64,000 bases of DNA, taken from contig NC_135014.1 in NCBI RefSeq assembly GCF_051020955.1, positions 1,302,001 to 1,366,000 on the forward strand. The letters run 5' to 3'. The position numbers and the translations under genes were made by a program. This DNA is from Megalopta genalis. Taxonomy: Eukaryota > Arthropoda > Insecta > Hymenoptera > Halictidae. This document shows positions 36,701 to 48,431 of the stretch, piece after piece (the first letter of the stretch is position 1; the number at the start of each line of letters is the position of its first letter). The notes beneath the pieces are model-generated. The model ran no database searches. It saw only the letters and a list, made by a program, of their open reading frames with translations, and was not told the origin of the DNA.

Positions 36701-39700
36701 GTTTCACCGCGAATTACGAAAGACAATCTACAGATGAAAAATGTTAATGCAATGATAAAGTCAAAAAGTCAAGAGAACTATACCGTAAAGTCTGAGATAT
36801 TCAAGAAATCGGTCGCTTCGCAAAATTCGAAAAATCTCAAATCTGATTCGATAAATATTGTTCACAGTACGAGAGATCATAATGGTACATCACGAACCCA
36901 GATAAAAGCTAGAAATTTGTCTGCTGAGCCTAGACATAATACTGATCATAGTTTTAAGTTAGATAAAAAGAGATCTCAATCGCAAATAAGTTTTCGCTCG
37001 AATGCGTCATCGAATAATGCAAACTGTGTGAATTGTACGCAATTGCTTGACTCTAAAATGAAATTAAAAAGACTCGCGAGGTTGTTGACACCGGTACCAA
37101 AGACATCTTCGCGGTCGTGTATACCAATCTTAAAAAGTAGACTGGAAGCAGCGCGTAAAACAGAGAATGAGTCAAGACATAGAAGTCCAGTGAGAGGGCC
37201 ATTAACGATGACAATGTTCTGGAGGGATAATTTGTCTAGCAAGAGCCATTATGCGACTGAAGAAAGCTTAAAGTTGGAAGGCACATCGGAGATCAATGAT
37301 CAATGCGTCGAGGAAATGAACGCGTGTGAAAAAAGTGCAAACGATACCGGATCATTGCGTGCAGCGGAAAATACAATTACAAAAACCGACAGTACGATCA
37401 CTGCGCAAGAACAGATGGTAATCTACGTCAACATATTCACAAAATATGATCATAACGCAACGAAGATAGTAGATCCCAACAAATTTTTAAAATATATTAA
37501 AGACAAAGAGTTGAATAAACAAAACGGAACCATCGACGTTGAGTCTAATAAGAACGACGAAGATCTCGCAACAGGCACAGTCGAAAAGAAACAAAGCGCA
37601 ATGCACAAAATTCTTACTATTGTTTCTTCGGTCATAAATGGTAACGAGCTGAATCAGAATTTGTCCGCTGATTTAACCGCTTCAAAAGCGAACAGTGAAC
37701 CGTTAACAGATAGTTTATCGAACGAGAAATTGAAACAGTTATGTTTTCTGTCTGTGGAGCAAAGAGAAATTGATGTTACCGCTAAACCATCGGTCACCGA
37801 TACAAGCACGTCTATCACGGATTTAGGAAATGTTTCGAGACCGTCGGAAAGCGCGTTAAGTAAATTCCAAATATGCGGAGTACCCAAAGAATTGAACAAC
37901 GACGAATACGTAGCATTACTTGAGATACTCTATCAGGAACCAAATATGGCACACCTACGTGAATTGCAAACCATTTGCAAGAGACTTGTATCAGAATCAC
38001 AATAATCCAACTGACCGTCGATGAAAAATATTATTTAATATCTATATCCATGAAATTCATAAATAACGGTCCCAGGCATACTTTTTATATGTTGTCCTTT
38101 TATTATCTAATATAGGATAACCACTCTGTGTAATTATGTTGTGTATATATGAGCACATTTTGAAATAAATATGTTTTTATACTTTTAACAAAAACATGTA
38201 ATGCTAGTAAAAAGACTTACCTGCATTTGAACGCTCTGACAGTTGACGAATTCGATGCTCGACACAAGAGAGTCGAAAACAACAGATGATTTGCGGCACG
38301 AGTCCATCACAACAGAATTTACTTTGCCTTTAACAACTAAAGTACTATCTTGACATCGAAACATGTAGATGACGTTGTTCATCTCCACATTTTCAACGAG
38401 CAAATCCTTATTTCCTTTATGATACTCCTACAATAGAAAATGACATATACCGTCAATCCAAATGAAACTATACATAATATAATAGTTTAATAACGACACC
38501 AGTCTAAAACTAGCGATTTCATAAATAATACTTACTATGAGCCATTTCTTTCCGTCTTTAGTGAATACTGGTGGCTTGTCAATTGGTGCATTTGCAGGTG
38601 GTACTATCTTCGACGGCATGGCATTACCGACTACCGGGGCCTTAAATGGTGCTGGGCCGGTTCTGAGCGAGGGGTTTTTATGCGTTTGCATTTCAGAAGT
38701 TACTTTCTTTAAATCTGTTTAAATAAGAGACGTAAATTTGTTTAATTCGCGTAACCAAAATATTAATATTCTAACACTGGTGTTATATTTACTCTTCGTA
38801 ATAGCTTCTCCCTGATTGATTTCCGCGAAAAGGGCGCTTCTGTCGTCGCCGACACCGATGGGCGCCACATCGCCAATAGGAGGCATGCACGGCGGTGGAG
38901 GTGGTGGTATACCTGCTGGTGCAGAGCCACTTTTTGCCCACACCAATCCTGTTGTGTGATGTTGTTTTATGTATTGCTGAAGATCGCTTAACGTTTGTAC
39001 CCAAGCCTTGCACCATTCTGCATGCACTTTATCTCTGCGGATATGAAAGATTAAATGAACTTTCTGTCAAAAAAAAGGAGAAACTTTCTTTACAAACACA
39101 AATAAAATTTTCCAAAAATAATGATAAGACATTGAATTTCTTATCACCGCGTGTGAAAGAAAAAAGGCTTACTTTTCTTTCCAGTCTTTTAAAACGCGAT
39201 TGGTATAAAATTGCCCGGCGTTGTTCATCTCCTTCACGTAAGGTGCCGGGGCAGGTGCCACAACAACCCATCCTAGAGCTGGAATACTTTCACTAATTGC
39301 TGACAAATGATTGAAGAACGGAGAGGCTCTATTCTTCTCGCGGAAACTTTGTATCTGTTCAATTTGCGTGGCGGTGCGCGCTAGGATATCAACCTGTTCT
39401 GTCTGGTTTGCTGGCGCCGGCCGAGTTGCTGCGGTTTGAATGAAGTCGAGCTGAATTCTACAAGGAAGAAGATAAATATACACGATAAATTATACACGTC
39501 TATACAAACTTTGGAACGATGTTGCGGTGCAATACGAAAATACTTACTGAAATGCTGCCTCTACAAGCTTACTGTGAGCCGCCACATCTCCACCAATTTT
39601 ATTACTCAACTGCAAGTATTCTCTCACAGGTCCAGCCAGAATATCTTCGTAGCCAGCGACCGACATGCTTTCAATTTTTCTTGATGCTGATTTCGCAGGT

Positions 39701-39902
39701 GACTGAACAGGTGAGGCAGATTGTACCGACGTGCCGTTCTCAACTGGTTTAGACCTTCTCGGCGAAGGAGTATTCGTTTGAACGGCAGTATCTTGAGTTT
39801 CAGCTAACGGTTGATGTCGCACGTTTTCCAATCGTTTGGTTACGCTTTCCAATCGATTTACCAGTTCTTCTAAATGATCTTCCTTATCACTAGAGTCGCA
39901 GC
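30738..39902 (-). CDS. capt: Adenylyl cyclase-associated protein (CAP), core exons
   Basis: Seven minus-strand exons in order of translation: 39548-39902, 39173-39457, 38793-39034, 38536-38714, 38221-38427, 30918-31061, 30738-30821; all phases match, about 498 codons plus stop. CAP recycles cofilin-bound actin monomers and links actin to Ras/adenylyl cyclase signalling. Visible features: N-terminal coiled-coil region (HLEELVNRLESVTKRLE), helical folded domain (FREKNRASPFFNHLSAISES, YVKEMNNAGQFYTNRVLK), a proline run (GIPPPPPPCMPP), a SALFAEINQGEAIT motif like the WH2-adjacent region of human CAP1, and the CARP beta-sheet domain ending VPEQFKTTV. The first exon opens at an acceptor in phase 1. 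A short isoform could start at the internal Met at 39666 (MSVAGYEDILAG). The last two exons lie beyond a 7.2-kb intron that contains plus-strand genes. Confidence 0.95.
31573..31968 (+). CDS. Predicted small protein inside CAP intron
   Basis: I do not recognise it. Exon 31573-31618 (MVPAYPSPDRMQWQF) ends in phase 1 at TTCG|GTAAGA. Exon 31745-31968 starts after TTCCAG in the matching phase and reads GGNLEPVQMVCELDWKECPK… to TGA, 89 residues in all, with a hydrophobic C-terminus (FGFVYLFIL). Four cysteines are visible. The first exon may instead be an internal 10-nt piece of a longer transcript. Other frames of the second exon are also open for a while, so the frame choice rests on composition. 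Confidence 0.35.
32030..32180. repeat. AT-rich simple sequence
   Basis: TATATTTAATA-type repeats in the CAP intron. Confidence 0.75.
32290..32878 (+). CDS. Predicted small secreted protein, two exons
   Basis: Exon 32290-32591 starts MICSKVFCTFLVCTVLLRVI, a good signal peptide, and continues with a charged helical segment (EFLDDKRILNKIGYKIEDLE) and GSWPMPHQIQKPGF. It ends in phase 2 at CTAAG|GTATCG. Exon 32659-32878 follows TTTCAG in matching phase and runs to TAA. Total length is 173 residues. I do not recognise a family. It could be a lineage-specific secreted protein. It lies on the strand opposite CAP, inside the CAP intron and just upstream of the large gene at 33170. Retaining the intron would give a different C-terminus and an early stop. 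Confidence 0.55.
33170..38005 (+). CDS. Large disordered protein of unknown function nested in CAP intron
   Basis: Exon 33170-33485 begins after TTCTTCATAG and ends CAG|GTAAAG in phase 0. Exon 33713-38005 begins after CAATTTTAG and is open for 1,430 codons to TAA. Together they give at least 1,535 residues. A start at the Met at 33363 (MDECKRYLKELYESN) is possible, but the frame is open and basic-rich upstream (TSRRRRRASKS), so the true start may be earlier. The protein is rich in Asn, Ser, Glu and Lys, predicted mostly disordered, with no signal peptide or TM segment. More ordered pieces lie near the middle (a VKKKLESLHNVLRTYEMQN helix) and C-terminus (KMKLKRLARLLTPVP, PILKSRLEAARK, a terminal LLEILYQEPNMAHLRELQTI helix). 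AATAAA follows at 38164. I do not recognise a family. Codon use is AT-rich, unlike the GC-rich protease exons. Confidence 0.8.
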
Positions 39903-42344
39903 CTTTAATGTAACACAAATTGAATGAATCAATATATGGAGAACAATAAAAGTAATATTAAAAGATTGTAAAAATCATCTTTATATAACGGCATAGCTTA
40001 TTTACATCTCGCGAAGTGTTAAAAAAAAATGCATGCAAACAAGAAAGAAAATTTTATTTCTTAGTACTCGTCAAACTGAAGAACAAATCACATAATTATT
40101 TTATTAGAACACAACATCCTATGACATGATCATCTGCAAGATTATAATCTAATGCTTCGGTAATAACGAGATCGCGGATTTTATGCATTTGTTAAAAACA
40201 ATGAGAACATTTAAAGATACTGTCACGATAGAACGACTAAGAATAGAAATAAATGTCGAAGAAATAAATACTTACATTGCTTGCGATCGATGCAAGCAAT
40301 GTTTATTTTGCATAAAATATCGCATTCTAGTGATAACTATAATATAGAATTATTGTTAAGCTAAAGGAATATATTCCAGGTAGTTCGCATTTATGAAATG
40401 TATATTAAATATAGAACGAGTGTATAAATAGTTGGACCAACATCCACAGCCATTAGATCATTATGTTGCAAGCATGAGTAATAGAAATAAATTTGTGTTT
40501 CTATCGAAGTGCTACAAATATTTTAGCACATATTTGTTCAAATACAATTGATGTGATATTCGATAATTCTACATTTTAGCGTTCTCATTTAGTAAGCTGA
40601 TGAGATAAGTGATTGACTTTGAAACAATAATGAACCGAAATAATTGTTCCCACATTTATGGAGCTCGACAAAAGACAAAGTTAAAATCGCTCTCCGTTTA
40701 AGTATTTATCTGATTTACCGAGAATTATTTTTACAAAGGACACGGTTGCGGTCCGCGGCAACTCGACTTTTCGGAAGCTGGCGGAGAACTAAACCGCGAT
40801 TCTAATGTTATTCAACGCGTGTATATGCCGGCCTATTCTTAGGAAATCTGTGAAAACTGAATCGCAACCGTCAGTGTTATATACCCGGCGTGGGCAGACG
40901 CTATTTCGTCCAGCGAATTTTTAACGGTAATCCAACAATTGCTTAACGACAAAGAAATGCGTCGGTGCAAATAAACAACAAATATTTTTAATATTTTCAG
41001 TTCTCCAAAAAGAATATTTTTAAAATGCATTTATAATATTACATTGAACGAATGTGTCATAAATAGAAAAATCATTACGTCGTTCAGTTTTCACAACTGT
41101 GTATATTCCTCGCTCGGAAATAGTGTTTCACGCTACATAAAGTTCATTAAACATTACAACCGATTGAAAGGTAAATAGGTCGAATGATAAAAATAGAATG
41201 ACTAAGTTTGAGACAAAGCGTTAAAGCCTGAAAACTTCTGATACTCGCGAATGCTTCTGTCAAAACTTGAGAATGGAGAACACGTTTCCCAACATAGTAT
41301 GTACATACATGCGCCTTCATCTCGGCTATACATTGTACTCGTATTATAACATCATGCGTATTTCAAAGTTACCATGGTCTGTAAGATATTTATGTTCGCC
41401 GTATTTTAAACTTGTGGCTAAAGTTCATCCACATTATGGTACCTCAGCTTTGCTACATATTAACGTACACACATTTATAATTCTTCCCATAATTTCGAGT
41501 TGTCAAAGCACTAATTTCACATTATAAAATGAACTTAACTAACGGCAATAAAATACGACCACTTCAAGATTATAATTGAACGATTATAATTCTACAGCGA
41601 TGTTCACCATAATAAGTCGCCGGTTGGTGTCACATAGTATACGCCACAGCAAAGATAAAAAGGCAAAGGTATTGTCGCGCGTGGACAATTCATGACATTA
41701 TGTTATACAGGGTGTCCCAAAAATGTTTCGCAATCCGGAAATGGCGGGTTCCTCGGATCATTTGAAGCAACTTCTTTCTTTACGAAAATGTTCTCCGAGG
41801 CACCGTTAACGAGTTATTAACGAAAAACCAGTGACCAATAAGAATCGAGTACGGCTGACGCGAGGCGGCCCAGCCAACCAGCGCGCGAAGCCCGGTTCCG
41901 CTCATTGGCTCGGTCGCCTCGCGCCAGCCGAGCTCGCCTCTCATTGATCACTGTTTTTCGTTAATAACTCGTTAACGGTGCCTCGAAGAAAATTTTTGTA
42001 AAGGAAAAAGTTGCTTCAAATGACCTGAGGAACCCGCCACTTTCGGATTGCGAGACATTTTTGGGACGCCCTGTATTAACAGTATTATGATCTGTTTCTT
42101 TTCTTTTTTTTTAAGAAAACGCCCGAATTAGGCTTCTGTTCCCTCAGACTTGCAACACGTATTAGCGGAGTGGACTCTATCTATCGGGTGTCTCCTTCAA
42201 AAAAAAAAAAAGAAAAAAATAAAACAGATCATAAGAGACAAATGCAACGCATTGTAAATGAACTTAACGCGTTCGAAATTACAAAGAAGAATGCATCAAT
42301 AAAAATCATACAAAGTAAGAAATGGATTTAGGGTGAACCCTAAC
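39903..42344 (-). other. CAP 5' intron
   Basis: No coding exon is seen between the CAP core exon (acceptor at 39903) and the upstream exon at 42345. It contains a full-length family A MITE at 41706-42075 and A-rich tracts at about 42190-42225. Otherwise plain AT-rich sequence. Confidence 0.5.
41706..42075. mobile_element. MITE family A, full-length copy (370 bp)
   Basis: TACAGGGTGTCCC to GGGACGCCCTGTA, the cleanest palindrome in the window and flanked by TA. Its high arm identity and similarity to the copies at 13669 and 12172 suggest recent activity. Confidence 0.9.
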
Positions 42345-44475
42345 CAGTGTGCACCATCGGTCCTAGGGGGTCGAACCTCACTCTGTGCTCGGACGCATTT
42401 TGCGCGGCTTGTAATAAATCGGAGAAGAATCTGTGACGCCTTAAGGCTAGCTCGTCGCGAGCGACCGGCGTCGCGGGTGGTTCTTGCATTCCGCTGCACT
42501 CTTCCGAATCGTGTTCGCCGTCGTCCTCTTCCGACAGCCATCGAGGCACTGACAGACCTCCGCACCGTACCTCTTAACATTGACATTTGATCAGATAGAG
42601 CTTTCGATGTCCTATTATTAACAGGGGAATACGAGCCAACTGGAAAATGCTTCTGCAGCACGCCAGACGAGTTAACTCGTCCGCCAGACAATGATCGATT
42701 CAGCAATACACTGAAGCGAGTCACTTAGTTATTCAAAAATATATCTAGAACGCTTATAGGACGTGCTGACTCTGTACGAAATTGTAAAGGCGTTCATATA
42801 CATGCTAAAAATCGATACAACGTCGTTTATTTTTTATTGTCACCGCGCGTTGGCACACTATCTACCGATATTCCCTCGGCTCCCTTTGTCACCGATTGAT
42901 GAGAACATGAACAGTGACTGACGCTGTTTACTCGCTGACTCGTGGCATAGCATTTTCTGGTTAGTACGTTTGTTTGGATATACAACATTTCTGTTTAAAT
43001 GATGAAATTTTGCTTTAACCGCGAGCGAAACGGATTAGTTGTAACATTCGTAAAGAAAATGTACTGAAATGTGTTTCCCCGGTCAACAGACTAAATACAA
43101 TTGTACTGTTTGTAATTAAAAATCCTTTGATCTGGTACGGTAAAAGTTAAATCGAAAAAATTGCCACTTTGGAGGACTGATAGAAGAGAATTCCAAAGTG
43201 GGGCGATGAAGATGAAAATCGATTCAATAAAAATAAAATATGCAATAATAATTTATGAACGTACTCCAGATTTTTACGTATTTTTTTCTTTTTTTTAGCA
43301 AATATTATAATAAAATACAAACTTCAACGAATTCCATTTCACTTCGAAGTGAATTATGCTTACAACCAGTTAGCTGTTGCGACCTTTAAAAACTGTGTAC
43401 CTAAAATATGTCGCAAAAAGCGAGCGATAACAAGTACACTACCTAGCCCAGACGCCATGTACAGTACTTTCATAACAATAATCTTTTTATTTGTCCGTTT
43501 CATTTCGTCTTGGCCTCCAAATATTCAAAACATTCTATAATTTACGGATATATTTTAATTTTCACTAAAATTGCCATTTGAACAGCAAATTTTTACATTT
43601 TTGTATTACTCGTCGTAATACAAAAAAATTGCCGTTTCTTCATGAATGCACTCGTCGAGAACAGCTAACTGGTTAACGACCTCCCGACGAGTCTCTGACT
43701 ATGCGACGCAGTCCAATGAAAATAATATAACAGTCAAAGGTAAAACGGACGATAAAAAATACCAAGAGAATATTGCATATCCAAAGTAGTTGATGAAAAC
43801 CGACCGTAAACATTGCATAAGTGAAAATGTACCTGGCGGTGATTTCTTATTTGCGGTGTTATCGTTCGGGCAAGCTTCGAATACAGAATCGTCACCTTCC
43901 TCTTCCGGTCCATCGTCGATCGTTCTCTCGATATACGCGGTGGACGAATCGTAAAGATTCGTCTTCACGGTATTAGAAACACCGGAATTTAGTATCACCG
44001 CCATCAAGCCACCCCCGCCCTCTACACCACCGCTCATGCTTATATTGTCACTCGCGTCTACTTCTCCGTTTCCACTATCATCCTTGATTTCACTTGCTCG
44101 TCTTATCGTATGCTCTTTCGTTTGATCGTCCTCATTTTCTATATCGTCGTCGCAATTCTTGCCGTTCGATTCCACTATCGATTCGTTTCTCGATCGAGAA
44201 GAATCCTCGTCGCGTTTACCGGAAGGCAACGGACTCTTGACAGTCAAATCGTCGACCAGTTCCGCGGGACAATTCTCCATCGACGGGGAAACTTTCTCCG
44301 ATCTCTGCACGTCACCGTTCAACTTTTCGTTCCTTCCGATCTGTCTGTTACCGTCGATCGTCGTCGAATCGACGGGAACTATCTGCGGGTCGCTCGCTTT
44401 CTGACTTTGCTTTGCCGCCTCGCCGCCCAGCTTCTCCTTCTTCGGAGTCTTGTTGCACACACAGCATTTAAACAT
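42345..44475 (-). CDS. capt: Probable 5' exons of the long CAP isoform
   Basis: Exon 43833-44475 starts MFKCCVCNKTPKKEK, runs 214 codons of acidic, Ser-rich sequence and ends in phase 1 (CCAG|GTACAT). Exon 42345-42548 (or to 42557) reads PRWLSEEDDGEH… and RRHRFFSDLLQAAQNASEH and ends in phase 1 at ACTG|GTTAGG. The CAP core exon at 39902 opens in the matching phase. Joined, they give about 780 residues, close to the length I recall for a long Drosophila Capulet isoform. The Cys-rich N-terminus suggests membrane palmitoylation (inference). The acceptor of the middle exon lacks a good pyrimidine tract and the GTTAGG donor is weak; if not spliced, the middle exon ends at a TAG (42340) and this would be a separate 282-residue protein. 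Confidence 0.6.
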
Positions 44476-47006
44476 CGTCGATATCGATTATAGATTCACG
44501 TCGTATCAGCAATATAACGCTTTCGACCGAACTTCGGCTCCTCGAGAGGCAAGACCTTTGCCCATGCACGCCCGCGTTAGTCGTTTCGCCGGTATCGATT
44601 GACACCCGTGTGTATCGCGACAACCGTCGATCGATAGTTCGGGTCGATACGAATCAATCTACTACGTTTGTCAAAAAAGCTGATCGAAGTGTACTTCGAA
44701 GTGCACGTCCGATTCAACAAGAGATATACAAGCTCGGAAACGTGTGTACAACTATAATAATAACAATGTAACGTGTGCAAATATCAATTAGAAATTCGGT
44801 ATTACGTCACGAAGTCAACAGTTGCAGCATATTCAACGGTTATAACGAAACAACGCTTTACTACGATTCCTTTTGTAAACACCGTTGACGTTTCTTTTTA
44901 CCGGACGTTTTCACGAACGATTCCTCGGAATATTAGAAGCGATAACGACGAGACGGTAACAATGTTTTAATATTTAAGGTGAGTTCACCGGTTGACTCCT
45001 CACAGCCTATACGTAACTGCTGCTCGCACGTTTGAATTCGAGCACGGCGTTTTGGCGGCCCTTTCCGGACGGCGGAACTTCCGACGATCGAATACTCTTA
45101 TTTCAGCCGGATTTCCCACGGGAATCACGCACTATAAATTGCTCGGTATATACAAACGTGCTTCAATTACATTTTCACTCACAGCCGGTTTATGTGTTTA
45201 CGGTCGGCGAATCGCTAACTTACCATTAACAGCACGAAACAATGATATCGTTAGCAATCAACACGCCTCTTATTATTTCCACTAGGCCAATGTAAACAAC
45301 ATGTAAATGTATTTGTTAATCGGTAAATCGTGTATTAACAAAACTACGCTCGATACTACAATTGTAATGCAACATGTACACGCACAGCTTTCCTTTGTTT
45401 TCTTCGTTTCAACGATTAAATTTATTTTCCTTTTAAAAACCATCCCATAGAAGTAACAGATCTGGCAACACCATTGATAATATTTGACAGCGTAACGTTA
45501 TTTATTAACAAAATCGCGTTCACCTTCGATAGGTCCCGATAGGCTAACCAAGAGATCCCCGCGACGTGTTTTCCCCGCGAAATTCTGTTGATGGCGCGAT
45601 GATCGATTTCAACCTACGCCCAGGGGTTTATGTTTTCGAGATTAGTCCGACGAAAATCTGTACCGAAAGAGGGATCGTAAATTTTGCACTTTCATGGGTT
45701 TGCTCGTCGAACGGTATTTTGTCGTTTCAACTACGCCTTTTAACGGTTTCTAATCACGATCAATTGAAAAACGCGGACGAGAGACGGATATCGCATCGGA
45801 AAGCAAACACACGCCCTTTCTAACCAGGATGATACATCTCTGTGACTATATACGGTATCCACGTTTCTCGTGCTCGCAAACAGGGCAAACTGACGACTCG
45901 ATGACTTGTCGGGAGCTGATAGACAAACATTCGTATATATATGTGTACATAGATATAATATGTATATGTATATATCACGTCGTATATCGTTCAGTATGCA
46001 CATTCAATGTTCCCGACGGAGACATGTGTGTCAGTGCAACAACGAATAAGCATTTCAACGAATAAATAAACTGATTATCAGAGAAATCTCGCGTAGACCC
46101 TACGAATCACTGCCGATAATTGTAAACAATGTAATCGACCGTGTCAATTAACATCTTTGCAGTTTGATTGTTGTACTCGTCGGCGCGGGGTCAACCGTTC
46201 AACAGATCACTCGTAACAAATTCTCCGCAGCGCGCATTGAGGTTACGCACACTCGAGTAACAATGTATTGTTAATTGCGGTTGACTTATGAACAAATGCG
46301 CACGGTCATTAGAGACAATTTTTCTTCAAGTAGTTCGCAACGAACGAACGTTTTCACTTGTAATTATTCGGACATCATTGGCACTCGGCGAACCCGTGAA
46401 TTTCTCTTACGTGTACAAACGGAACATTTTAATTGAATTACGTGACCCGCGAGGGTGGAGTTTTGTGTCCTCAAAAAACAGTCTACTTTGGATGTAACCG
46501 GCGCAATGCTCTGCCGCTTCTGGTTTCGACCGGCACACTGCGGTGCTGCCACAGGGTGGTCGAGACCCGAAATTGTTGCAAGTTTCTTAGGCAGGGGGGC
46601 CACGTGCACCAAAGGACAAAGGACTCTCTCGAAATGTGACTTCTCCTCGCAACACTGATAAACCTCGATCTAACATTCTTCCGTCGTTGTTAAATAAACT
46701 CGACGGCTCACTCGAATGTTCACCTTTAAACGTTGCTGTATAGAATACGATATCGTCAAAAATTCAAATAATGACTCGATTCAAAGTGACCTAATTCCAT
46801 GTCGTTGCACAGTGGCCCTGAAAAGAATAATATTCTTCTAATATATAATTTGACTATTTATCGTAAATTAGTGCACGAAGGACAAGATAAAAATTCAATC
46901 AAAGGAAAAAAGAAATCAGTTGCAATAATGAATTTAAGTCAAATTTGACAAACAGTTAAAATAATTAATTAAAGATAATATTTGATGACTTTGTCTTTAC
47001 GGTATA
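44476..47006. other. No supported gene
   Basis: Upstream of the MFKCC exon. 44476-44560 is probably its 5' UTR or promoter (minus strand). Open frames between 44.9 and 46.7 kb are short and lack splice signals or motifs. Confidence 0.45.
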
Positions 47007-47264
47007 ATGTCTGATCAAAAAATCATTCGAAAAGGTAAAAGTATGCAATTTTTGAATGTCTGGAAGGTTGTTAATTCGTTAAAAAAATGTTATCGTAAAG
47101 TTGAGGTTGAAAAATTGGATTTTCGCCAGAAATTACCGCTTTCTGAGCCATTGTGCAAATCATTACTGACACCAATAAGTAGAAAACAGGATGAGTTAAC
47201 AGCGCAGTATTACAAGCAAGAATGTGACATTACATTCAAGAATTTTAAAAGTTTTAAACGTTAG
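47007..47264 (+). CDS. Small ORF of unknown function
   Basis: An 85-residue uninterrupted frame, MSDQKIIRKGKSMQFLNVWK… to …KNFKSFKR, lysine-rich and hydrophilic. It starts in a reasonable context (TATAATGTC). It has no recognised domain or signal peptide. The composition is coding-like in an AT-rich stretch, but there is no supporting splice or homology evidence. It could lie in the CAP 5' intron if the exon at 47817 is a CAP first exon. Confidence 0.35.
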   Translation: MSDQKIIRKGKSMQFLNVWKVVNSLKKCYRKVEVEKLDFRQKLPLSEPLCKSLLTPISRKQDELTAQYYKQECDITFKNFKSFKR

Positions 47265-47816
47265 TCATAACAGTTCTTAATAGTCGTGAACAAATACACA
47301 CGTAATGTGACTCATATTATTTCCGCTAGCTTGCGATTGTATTCAATTGTTCTTTATCAGTTTTCAGACCATATATGTACAGCGCACGTACGATAATTGA
47401 TAATTTTTCTAAAGTTTGTCAAGTATATATATATATGTGTAAAAAGAGATATAGATTATTGATAATAACAAAAAAATGGCATGCTTGGTGGAGGTTAATT
47501 TGCTGAAAATAATTTTGAATAATAAACGCGTTGCACTAATTTATGTTAATGCACTAATAAGAAATTTCAACCACTAGAAAGACACGTGAAAACCAGTAAC
47601 TGCAGCATCTAACATATAGAATAATATTATTTTGTTTCGTGTGTGTGTGTAAAATCTTACCGAAATTATTTATTTGTTCTTGTAAGGAACAATTATTAAG
47701 TAAATGACAAAATACCAATATTTGTACTATATATACATTTTATATTACAGATTATGGAATTGTTGCGCTAAATTTGTCGAAAGTATGTAACTCTAAAAAA
47801 ACCGTTTTATACTCAC

Positions 47817-47901
47817 GATTTTTCCACATGTTTAACACTCTTTTGTAAGCACCTGGTACCATTCGGAAATCATCCTCCACAACTTTATGAACTTCAGACA
47901 T
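47817..47901 (-). CDS. Single 5' coding exon, possibly an alternative CAP first exon
   Basis: ATG in good context (TTTAAAATGTCTG on the minus strand) opens 28 codons, MSEVHKVVEDDFRMVPGAYK then RVLNMWKN, ending in phase 1 at AATC|GTGAGT, a strong donor. Downstream minus-strand acceptors in the same phase are those of the exons at 42548/42557 and 39902, both CAP. I therefore infer an alternative N-terminus for CAP. It could equally be the first exon of an unrecognised gene. Confidence 0.45.
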
Positions 47902-48059
47902 TTTAAATGTACTTTATTTGCATCAATAGCTACACGTTTCGAACTGATCGACGTAATAAAATAACTATACAAAATTAAAAGACAGATGGATTCGACGTGT
48001 AACTGATGAGTGATGATAACGGACTCACTTCGTCAGCTTTCACGATGGCATTTTAATCT

Positions 48060-48398
48060 CGCATCAGGATCGCAGGACCGTATCACATAACCAACTGAAT
48101 AGTAAAAAGTCTGACCTATGAATTTTGTTGTTTCTTTCAATTTCAAATTATACGAAAATTTCATTTATTAAACGATTAAACGAATTGATTTCTAATTGAA
48201 AACATCAAATATAATCTAGAAATTCTCGATATCTGTATTGTACGCTTGATATTTCCTAACTAAATTTATGTATTCACTTTTTTTCGCGGAAAAAAAGAAC
48301 GTTTTCCCTCAATACATACGCTTAATATCATTTGAGAACATGGAAACACGAAAATATAAAATCTTCGTTGCGATGCAAAGAGACATTTTGATCGTTTA

Positions 48399-48431
<33 letters not shown>

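Larger units (their letters stand above)
31062..38220 (-). other. 7.2-kb CAP intron containing plus-strand genes
   Basis: The CAP exons ending at 38221 (VQMQ) and starting at 31061 (VLGKVPTISI) are contiguous in phase 0 in the protein and match the order in human CAP1, so the DNA between them is an intron. It holds the predicted genes at 31573-31968, 32290-32878 and 33170-38005 on the opposite strand. Confidence 0.9.

Noticed and set aside
42553..42724. Minus-strand frame MTRFSVLLNRSLSGGRVNSS… that looks coding and runs into the CAP-side exon
   Set aside because: It overlaps the RRHRFFSDLL exon in a different frame and would need a frameshift. The phase-1 link from 43833 explains the exon without it. 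It remains possible as an unspliced alternative N-terminus.
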